This document shows, in pieces, positions 27,897 to 35,514 of a stretch of DNA of 64,000 nucleotides; positions within the stretch are counted from its first letter, which is position 1; every line of letters starts with the position of its first letter. The position numbers were made by a program, and so were the translations under genes. This DNA is from Phycisphaerales bacterium. GTDB taxonomy: Bacteria > Planctomycetota > Phycisphaerae > Phycisphaerales > UBA1924. The notes beneath the pieces are model-generated. The model did not search any database and was not told where the DNA came from. It saw nothing but the letters and a program-made list of their open reading frames with translations. The stretch is taken from assembly GCA_029260315.1 (NCBI GenBank), contig JAJDDM010000126.1, positions 1 to 64,000 of the forward strand. Reading direction: 5' to 3'.

Positions 27897-30800
27897 ATGA
27901 GGCATTTGCGACAGAACCGTCCGATATTGCTCGCGGCATTCTGGGCGCTCTTGTGCGCCAACGCCGCGTTCGGGCAGCGCCCGGCGGAGAACCCGGTGTA
28001 TGTGGACGACGCCCCGCTCGCCGAGGAGGCGATGGCGCTGATCCCGGGCTTGGTGGACTCGGGCAACCACGCCGAGGCGATCCGGGTGCTCCAGCGGATG
28101 CTGGATGAGTCGGGCGAGCGGCTGATCCCGCTCGCGAGCGATGGCGAGCGGTTCACGAGCGTTCGGGCGCGGGTTCACGCGAAGCTGCTCGCAGACGCGG
28201 CTCTGCTCGAGCGGTATCGCCAGTCCCAGAACCCCCTGGCCCAGCGGATGCTGGCGGAGGGCTCGTTCGAGGGCGTCGAGCGGACCCGCCTGCTGACAGC
28301 CAGCGGCTACGAGGCGGCGCTGCGGGTCGCCCAGCGCCTGCTGGAGCGGGGCGATTTCGAGGGGGCGCGTCTGGTCGCGACGCAGTTGCTGACCCATCCG
28401 GATCGCGGCGAGGGGCCCGACGAGGTGGGCGAACTGTTGACAACGATCGCGCGATACCTCGATCGCGAGGCGGTCTGGCTCCAGGCCGAGGCGGCCCGGG
28501 GCGAGGCGGTCGAGCGCGAGCCGATTCAGCCACCGGCGATCGTCGTCGAGCCCAAGCGCACGCCAATGGCACAAGTGGAGGCTGTCGACCTGAACGAGAT
28601 GGTCGCCAGCCCGCTGCACTCGACGGACTTGCCGGGGCTGACGAGCGACCCGAGCGACGGGGGGATCAACTTCGACGCGTTCAGCCCGTGGGCGATGCCG
28701 CTGGTGACCGCCGACGAACTGATCGTCAACGACGGGGGCGCGATCACGAGCTGGGACCGCTTCACGTTCGAGCGGCGCTGGTCGGCCCGCCCGCCGGGGT
28801 ATGAGTATCCGAACCGCATCCCGGGCTATCGCCCCGGTCGGCGCGGGCGGAGCGAACTGCAGATGCAGGACGTCTCGACGGTCGATGCGCGCGGCGATCT
28901 GGTCGCGGGGATCACCGGCTGGGTCGTGACCTACGGGCGCGGCGGGGTCGCGCAGCGCCACGGCGACCCGCGCCTGCACGTCATCGAACGCGACACCGGC
29001 AGGGTCCTGTGGTCGTGGTGGCCCGTGCTGCACGATCTGGACATGGCCCAGGCGATCCTCGTCGGACGACCGGTCTTCGTGGGCGATCTGGTGCTCGTCC
29101 AGGCCCGCAAGCAGGTCGCGGCGAGGCGGAGCCTCGGAACGTACCTGTACGCGCTGCACGCGCGCAGCGGCGAGGTCGTGTGGTCGCGTCTGGTCGGCTC
29201 CAGCGGCTCGCTGCCGTACCAGTCGCAGGCGGGGCTCATCAGCCCCGATCTGCTGGTCCACGAGGGCGTTGCGTACATCTCCAGCGAGATCGGCGTGATC
29301 GCCGCGATCGAGGCGTGGTCGGGCAGGTTCGTCTGGGCGCGCGTGCGCGCGGGGGCGACCTTTGGCGGATATGACCCAGCGCCGGCGCACGCGCTGTGCC
29401 CGCCGGTGATGGCCGACGAGGGCCTGTTCGTGCTCAGCGCCGATCGCACCGACGTGCTGCGCATGGATCCGGGGGATGGCGCGATCCTGGGTGAGCGCAG
29501 CGCCGATCGCCTGGGTCGCCCGCGGTATCTGCTCGCGGTCGACGGCATGCTCGCGGCGGTCGGGGACGATCAGCTCACGGTCACGCCGATGGAGAACTTC
29601 GAGACCGCCACCGTGCGGCTTGTGCTCTATCCCTCGGACCAACAGCCCGCGGGGCGGGTCGTCGCGGCGGGCGATCGCCTGCTGGCGCCGGTCGAGGGCG
29701 GGCTGTTCGAGATCGTGGCGCGCGACCCGGATCGCACGCGCCTGCTCTCGCTGCGGGCCTCGGGGCTGGTGACGCCGACGAACGGGCAGCTCGTGGTCTC
29801 GGACTCGTCGGCCGTGCATGGCTACCTGGTCTGGAGCACCGCCGAGCGCGTGCTGAGCGAGCGGATGGACGCGGACCCCGACGACCCGACGCCGGCGATG
29901 ACGTTCGCGCAGCTCAGCGTGCAAGCGGGCCGCCCCGAGCGGCTGGTGGAGGCGCTGGAGCGGGCGCTGGCGGCGATCGAGCGTCAGGGCTCGGGCGATC
30001 TGGCGGGGGCGTATCGCGATCGCCTGTTCGAGCTGATCCTCGCGATGATCCGCGAGAACTCGTTCGAGGTCGCGATGATGGATGAGCTGGTCGGCCTGCT
30101 CGAGGCGTCGGCGGATGCGCCGGCGCAGCGCGTGGCGCACCTGATCGAGCTTGGGACCCATCGCGATCGCCAGGGGCGGGCGCGCGAGGCGATCGACGCC
30201 TACCAGCGGATCCTGCTCGACGACGAGCTCGGCTCTGCGACATGGCCCGGGCCGCGGTTGAGCGTGCGGGCGGATCTGGAGGCCGCCCGCCGATTGCGCG
30301 GCGTGCTGGCGCGCAACGGGCACGAACTGTATCAGCGGTACGAGACGCTCGCCAGCAGCGAGCTGCGGGCGCTCGGCGCGGACGCGACTCCGGCGGCGCT
30401 CGAGCAGTTCGCCAGGCGCTACCCGGCTTCGGGTGCGGCAACCGAGGCGTGGCTCGGCGCGGCGGATCGCTACGGCGCGCGGGGCGAGGGCCACCAGGCG
30501 GTGCGGGCCCTGCGGCTGGGGCTCCAGAGCGGCTCGCCCGACGGCTCGGCCCGCGCCGAGCTCTCCGGGAGGCTGCTCAACTCGCTGGTCGAGCAGGAGC
30601 GTTGGGGCGAGGTCGCGGGTGCGCTGCGCGCGCTCGACGACGCCGCGAGCCCGACCAATCGGGGGGTCGCGGTCGATCTGGCGATCATCCGGCGGACGGT
30701 CGAGCGACAGCTCCGGGAGCGCCGCGCCGTGGCAAGCGTCGGTGCGCCCGACGCCGAGGGGCTGCTCTTCGTCGAGTCGTGGACGCTCGCGCGACCGGCG

Positions 30801-32045
30801 CTGAAGAGCGACTGGGCGCACGTCGGCTACGCGGCCATCGAGCAGCGCCGCGACGATCGCGTGCGCGTGGGTGCGATGCAGAGAGAGGGCGAGATCCGCT
30901 GGGAGCGGGATCTCGCGCCGGGGGCTCGGATCGTGCGCGCCGATCCGCACGCCATGCTCGTGCTCGAGAACATCGACGACGCGACGCGGATCGCGAAGCT
31001 CGATGCGATCAGCGGCGAGACGGTCTGGACCAGCGAGCCGCTCGACCTGCGCCATCCCGGCGATGAGATCGAGTTCAACACGCCGATGGATGGGCCCGTG
31101 CGTGCCAGCGAGCTGATCGCCGTGGGCGATGCGCACACGCTCGTGCTCGGCACACGCGGCGGGCGGGCGGTGGGCATCGATCTGGGCGACGGGCGCAAGC
31201 TGTGGACCTCGCAGATGCCGATCCGGCGGGTGCACGACATGGCGATCGGCGCGGGGATCGTCGCCGTGGGCGGCGCGGTCGAGCCCGCCGACGCCACCTG
31301 GCCCTTCCTCGACGCCAGCACGCCGATGATCGCGGCGCTGGACGCGCGCAGCGGGCAGGCGATGTACACGGCGCTCGGCGAGGCGGGGGGCATCCAGAGC
31401 GAGGTCCGCTGGCTGCGCGTCGCGATGGGCGGGCGCGTCGTCGCGGGCGTGGGCGACGGCGTGCTGTCTGCCGACCCGCTCGCGGGCGAACTCGCCTGGC
31501 TCAACGACGAGCAATCGCTGCGGGGCAGCCTGGACGCGTGGATCGTCGATGGCGGTGGCGGGCGGGCGCTGGTGTTGAGCGCCAGCCGCGACCTGTGGAG
31601 CGTGGCGCTGGAGAGCGGCAGGACCGATCCCGCGCCGCTGCCGACGCGCAGCACGACGTACACCAAGTCGCGGATCGAGGTCGCGGCTCTTGATGGATTG
31701 CCCAATGACGGACGAGCCGGCGGGCTCGTGGTCTCTTCGGCGCGCGGCGCTGTGGTGCTCGACGCGGACGATGTCGTCGTAGGCGCGGACGCGATCCCGG
31801 CGCAGGACACGCTTCTCCCCGCGCTCGTCGGCTCGGGCGCGCTGCTGACCATCGACACCGCGGCGACCCCCAGCGGGCGCGAATACCCGCTCTACGCGCT
31901 GGACTTCACGGGCAAGCTCATCGCCAAGCCGATCGGCGTCGTGCTCAACCAGGCGATCGGGCCCGAGGCGATCGGGCTGCTCGATGGCGAAGTGCTGATC
32001 TCGACCGGCGCGGGGATCGTCGTCGTGCCGGCGCCGGCGCAGTGA
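27897..32045 (+). CDS. Large secreted PQQ-binding-like beta-propeller protein with central helical/TPR-like region
   Basis: Signal peptide MRHLRQNRPILLAAFWALLCANAAFGQ; repeated GxVVWSRLVG / GRFVWARVR / GRKLWTSQMP motifs; 1382 aa. Confidence 0.8.
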   Translation: MRHLRQNRPILLAAFWALLCANAAFGQRPAENPVYVDDAPLAEEAMALIPGLVDSGNHAEAIRVLQRMLDESGERLIPLASDGERFTSVRARVHAKLLADAALLERYRQSQNPLAQRMLAEGSFEGVERTRLLTASGYEAALRVAQRLLERGDFEGARLVATQLLTHPDRGEGPDEVGELLTTIARYLDREAVWLQAEAARGEAVEREPIQPPAIVVEPKRTPMAQVEAVDLNEMVASPLHSTDLPGLTSDPSDGGINFDAFSPWAMPLVTADELIVNDGGAITSWDRFTFERRWSARPPGYEYPNRIPGYRPGRRGRSELQMQDVSTVDARGDLVAGITGWVVTYGRGGVAQRHGDPRLHVIERDTGRVLWSWWPVLHDLDMAQAILVGRPVFVGDLVLVQARKQVAARRSLGTYLYALHARSGEVVWSRLVGSSGSLPYQSQAGLISPDLLVHEGVAYISSEIGVIAAIEAWSGRFVWARVRAGATFGGYDPAPAHALCPPVMADEGLFVLSADRTDVLRMDPGDGAILGERSADRLGRPRYLLAVDGMLAAVGDDQLTVTPMENFETATVRLVLYPSDQQPAGRVVAAGDRLLAPVEGGLFEIVARDPDRTRLLSLRASGLVTPTNGQLVVSDSSAVHGYLVWSTAERVLSERMDADPDDPTPAMTFAQLSVQAGRPERLVEALERALAAIERQGSGDLAGAYRDRLFELILAMIRENSFEVAMMDELVGLLEASADAPAQRVAHLIELGTHRDRQGRAREAIDAYQRILLDDELGSATWPGPRLSVRADLEAARRLRGVLARNGHELYQRYETLASSELRALGADATPAALEQFARRYPASGAATEAWLGAADRYGARGEGHQAVRALRLGLQSGSPDGSARAELSGRLLNSLVEQERWGEVAGALRALDDAASPTNRGVAVDLAIIRRTVERQLRERRAVASVGAPDAEGLLFVESWTLARPALKSDWAHVGYAAIEQRRDDRVRVGAMQREGEIRWERDLAPGARIVRADPHAMLVLENIDDATRIAKLDAISGETVWTSEPLDLRHPGDEIEFNTPMDGPVRASELIAVGDAHTLVLGTRGGRAVGIDLGDGRKLWTSQMPIRRVHDMAIGAGIVAVGGAVEPADATWPFLDASTPMIAALDARSGQAMYTALGEAGGIQSEVRWLRVAMGGRVVAGVGDGVLSADPLAGELAWLNDEQSLRGSLDAWIVDGGGGRALVLSASRDLWSVALESGRTDPAPLPTRSTTYTKSRIEVAALDGLPNDGRAGGLVVSSARGAVVLDADDVVVGADAIPAQDTLLPALVGSGALLTIDTAATPSGREYPLYALDFTGKLIAKPIGVVLNQAIGPEAIGLLDGEVLISTGAGIVVVPAPAQ

Positions 32046-32059
32046 TGCGCCGGTCCATC

Positions 32060-32195
32060 GGAGCCGCGTGCGTGAGCACGCGGACCGAGATCGCTCGCCC
32101 GGCGAAGACGCCCGACCCCGCGGGATCTCGGCCTCATTCCGAGACCTCGTTCCATTCCTGAGCGCAAGGCTCGCGTGCTCACGCACGCGGCTCTG
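32060..32195. repeat. Inverted-repeat intergenic element, family D
   Basis: gagccgcgtgcgtgagcacgcg ... cgcgtgctcacgcacgcggctc. Confidence 0.85.
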
Positions 32196-32218
32196 ATCCA
32201 ACTCATGCGCAAGTTGCG

Positions 32219-32683
32219 CTATTCGCTGACGGTCGACGGCTGCTCGCCGCGCTCGATGGCCTCCATCTTGCGGATGCGCCGCGCGTGCCGCCCGCCCTCG
32301 AAGGGCGTGCGCAGGAAGGCGCTGACGATCTTCTCGATCAGGCGCTGGCCGAGCAGGTCGCCCGAGAGGCAGACGACGTTGGCGTCGTTGTGGCTGCGGC
32401 TGAGCTCGGCGGTGAGTTCATCCTGCACGACCGCGGCGCGGACGCCCCGGATCTTGTTGGCGGCGATCGACATGCCGATGCCCGTGCCGCAGATCAGGAT
32501 GCCACGTTCGACCTCGCCCGAAGCGACGAGGTTTCCGACCTCGTACGCCGCCTCGGGATAGTCGCTGGGCTTGTCGTCGCAGAGGCGGACGAGCTTGGCG
32601 TCGTGCCCCTCGCGGGCGAGCACGGTCTGGATGGCGCGGGCCGCGGTGGCCCCACGATGGTCGGCGCTGATGGCGATCTTCAT
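32219..32683 (-). CDS. rpiB: Ribose 5-phosphate isomerase B
   Basis: MKIAISADHRGATAARAIQ; GILICGTGIGMSIAANKIRGVRAA; SRSHNDANVVCL. Confidence 0.93.
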   Translation of the reverse strand: MKIAISADHRGATAARAIQTVLAREGHDAKLVRLCDDKPSDYPEAAYEVGNLVASGEVERGILICGTGIGMSIAANKIRGVRAAVVQDELTAELSRSHNDANVVCLSGDLLGQRLIEKIVSAFLRTPFEGGRHARRIRKMEAIERGEQPSTVSE

Positions 32684-33633
32684 GGGTCCAGCTCCTTCAG
32701 ACGCCCCTCGATGGCCTCTTTGATCCGCGCGGCGCACTCGCGATACTCGCGCAGCGGGCCGCCGATGGGATCGGGGATATCGCCCGCGACGTCCAAGCGC
32801 TCGGCGGGGGCGAACGGATCCATCGACAGCACGCCCCGCAGATGGGTGTCGGTCATCGTATAGATCGCGTCGGCCCCGGCAAGCTGGGAGAGGCTGAGGG
32901 CACGCGATCGATGGGTCTCCATCTCGTAGCCCATCTCCCGCAGGGCCTCGATCGCCTGCGGCGTCGCGGGCGAGCCCTCGCCCGCGTGAAGCCCGGCACT
33001 CAAAATCTCGGTCTCCAGCGGCTCGGCCTCCTTGGAGACCCGGGATCGCGCGATCGCCTCGGCCATCGGGCTCCGGCAGGTGTTGCCCGTGCAGACGAAC
33101 ACGATCCGACGCCGAAGCCTCTCCCGGATCGCCTTCTCGCCGATCGCGCCGACCCGCACGATCTCCGGCGACGGGCTGGCGTTGAGGCGCACAACCGTCG
33201 GCTCGACGCCCTCGCGGATCGGGCCCTCGTCGATCGCAAGCGTGGCGTCTTGGAGCGGGGCGATCGACTCGGGCGTGATCGCCGAGTCGTTCGCGACGCC
33301 GAGGTCCGCCAGCGGGTATCCGACGATCGGGCCGCGTGCGCCCTCGACGACTCTGGCCAGCAGCGACAGCTCGCTGACGCGCACGGCGTACACGCCGTCG
33401 CGATCGAAGACGCCGGCGGGCTGGCTGGCGCTGGAACTCGGAGGCAAGATGAGATGGAAGACAACGGGCCCGGGAGCGAGCCGGCGGATGGCCCGCCGAT
33501 CGATCCGGGCGGGGGGTGAGAGTGCCTCGATGATCCGCCGGGGCGACGGCGCGAACCAGGTGCCGGGGGCTTCGGTGGTCCGTGCGTCGCGGAGCCTTGC
33601 CACCGCGTCGGGATCGTCGGCCCGCGCGTACAC
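32680..33633 (-). CDS. YrdC-like domain fused to low-molecular-weight phosphatase of the YwlE type (N-terminus may extend to ~33790)
   Basis: C-terminal RRRIVFVCTGNTCRSPMAEAIARSR...DIPDPIGG; N-terminal YrdC-like region; ATGA overlap with rpiB; listed start is GTG. Confidence 0.82.
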   Translation of the reverse strand: MYARADDPDAVARLRDARTTEAPGTWFAPSPRRIIEALSPPARIDRRAIRRLAPGPVVFHLILPPSSSASQPAGVFDRDGVYAVRVSELSLLARVVEGARGPIVGYPLADLGVANDSAITPESIAPLQDATLAIDEGPIREGVEPTVVRLNASPSPEIVRVGAIGEKAIRERLRRRIVFVCTGNTCRSPMAEAIARSRVSKEAEPLETEILSAGLHAGEGSPATPQAIEALREMGYEMETHRSRALSLSQLAGADAIYTMTDTHLRGVLSMDPFAPAERLDVAGDIPDPIGGPLREYRECAARIKEAIEGRLKELDP

Positions 33634-33991
33634 GCCGTAGCTCGATTCGCTGGCGAGGATGACAAGGTCGCCGGCGTCGAGTCGGCGGATCGCCTCGGCG
33701 ACATCCTCGGACTCCGTCTGCGGAGCGTGCTGGCGAAGGATGGCGGATCGGGTTGCGATACGGGAGTATCCCGCGAATCGGGAGAATGTTCAAATGGGCG
33801 TGTTTGTACGGTTTTTAGTTGGTTGCCCGAACCGTGACTGACCTGAAGGTGGCTTGGGCGTCCGTATACTGTCGTCGGCGGATTTGGTGGAAACACCGGC
33901 GCGCGGGGCGACGAATGGACAGTCGCGGGCCGTTCTGGCCCCGGTTGGGCGCCCGATCGGGTCGCCGGTGGGATTGCATGGGGAGCACGTC

Positions 33992-35104
33992 ATGGCGGAT
34001 AGGCGGTCTACATCGAACTTGGCGACCAGTGGACGGGGCTTCAGCCTGATCGAGTTGCTCGTGGTCATCGTGATCATCGTGATCGTGGTCTCGCTGCTCT
34101 TGCCGGCGATCGGGGGTGCGCGCGACATCGCCAAAGCCGCGACGACCCGCTCGGTCATCAAGGAGTTCGGCAACGCGGTCGATCGCTTCCGGCAGGACAA
34201 CAGCGGCTTCCGCCCGGGCGTGTTCAGCGAGCAGGAGATGGGCAATAGCGAGAACGCCGACGTGTACGGCTTCACGGCCCAGGAGAACATGATGCTCGAA
34301 CTCGCCGGCGGCATCGTGTTCGACGAAGGCGGCGGGGGCCCGCAGCTCAAGACCTTCGGCCCGACCCAGCTCGCCCACCAGGAGAACGACGACAGCGGGC
34401 GGTTCGTCCGCGAGGATCTGATCGGGGCCGACGTCGAGGGCAACCCGGGGTACTTCCAGCCCGATTCGAAGTTCTTTGCCGCACAGTCTCGCCCGGAGGG
34501 CCAGTTCGCCGACAGCGCGGGATTGAGCCAGGGTGAGGCGAACATTCCCGATTTTCTGGATGCGTGGGGCAACCCGCTGGTCGTGTGGGTCCGCGACGGG
34601 CAGGCCCCGCCGGTGGTCGATCAGGAAGAGCAGTTCGCGCGCGAGGATAGCGACAGCGACCCGGCCCTCTTCTACTGGGCCTCCAACGCGGGATATCTGA
34701 AGGCGACCGAGCTTGGGCGTTCGAGCAAGGACCAGAATCGCAACAACAGCGAGCCGTACAGCCTCATCGGCGGTAACGCGCAGAACATTGAGACCTCGAT
34801 CACGGGGCTGCTGGGCAACTCGTCCTCGCCGCTGCAGGAGCTCGACGGCGGCGTCGCGCTCGATGCCCTGCTGCCCGCCAGCGCCCGCGGCGAAATCGTC
34901 GTCCACTCGGCCGGGACGAACGGCTTGTTCCTTGGCACCAAGGAGCGGGCGAGCAAGTCCTATGACGCCGAGGCCAATGGCCTGCGGTACGGGCTCACCT
35001 ACTTCACCAGCGGCTCGAATCGGCGTCTCAGCAGCTCGGGATCGATGGAGACCCAGGAGCTCACCGAAGGCTTCGACGACATCATCCTGACCTTCGGGAA
35101 CTGA
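33992..35104 (+). CDS. Prepilin-type N-terminal cleavage/methylation domain protein (pseudopilin-like)
   Basis: SGRGFSLIELLVVIVIIVIVVSLLLPAI. Confidence 0.85.
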   Translation: MADRRSTSNLATSGRGFSLIELLVVIVIIVIVVSLLLPAIGGARDIAKAATTRSVIKEFGNAVDRFRQDNSGFRPGVFSEQEMGNSENADVYGFTAQENMMLELAGGIVFDEGGGGPQLKTFGPTQLAHQENDDSGRFVREDLIGADVEGNPGYFQPDSKFFAAQSRPEGQFADSAGLSQGEANIPDFLDAWGNPLVVWVRDGQAPPVVDQEEQFAREDSDSDPALFYWASNAGYLKATELGRSSKDQNRNNSEPYSLIGGNAQNIETSITGLLGNSSSPLQELDGGVALDALLPASARGEIVVHSAGTNGLFLGTKERASKSYDAEANGLRYGLTYFTSGSNRRLSSSGSMETQELTEGFDDIILTFGN

Positions 35105-35177
35105 GCCTTCCTCGCGGGCGAACCTCGTCCCTTTGCAACGATCGCGTAGCAATCAGCATCCGCGACATCAATCCCAG

Positions 35178-35407
35178 GCCCGACCGTGAGAGCCATTTGC
35201 GTCAACCGGCGGAGAGATCGAACAACTGCGGATGACCGAGCGACGTGCCACCAGCCGTGGCTTTGCACGGCTGGTGCTTCTGGGAGAGCGCAAAAAAACA
35301 CCAATCGCTCAAAGCAGCGGTTGGTGGCACGACGCGAGACACGCGTGCAAGCATCCTGCCGCGCAGCACTTGTGACAAGCGACGAAAATGGCCCTCACGG
35401 TCGGGCC
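35178..35407. repeat. Composite nested element, family B copy 2 (outer arms plus 86-bp double hairpin core at 35245..35330)
   Basis: Outer arms ggcccgaccgtgagagccatttgcgtc / gacgaaaatggccctcacggtcgggcc; core matches 4490..4575. Confidence 0.9.
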
Positions 35408-35514
35408 TGTGAGGGGCAGGCTCGCGCACGGATGCTTCGACTGATCTTGCGACGCTCCGGGGCGACGCCCGCTTCGGGCTTGCATTTTGACCACAACCTC
35501 GCCAGAGTGTGGCG

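Noticed and set aside
27771-32201. 1476-aa ORF antisense to the PQQ-like protein
   Set aside because: Low-complexity Arg/His/Pro-rich translation, no motifs; typical high-GC antisense shadow of a real CDS
33854-33991. Upstream extension of the pseudopilin ORF
   Set aside because: ATG at 33992 directly precedes the prepilin-type N-terminus; the upstream region more likely contains the promoter/leader
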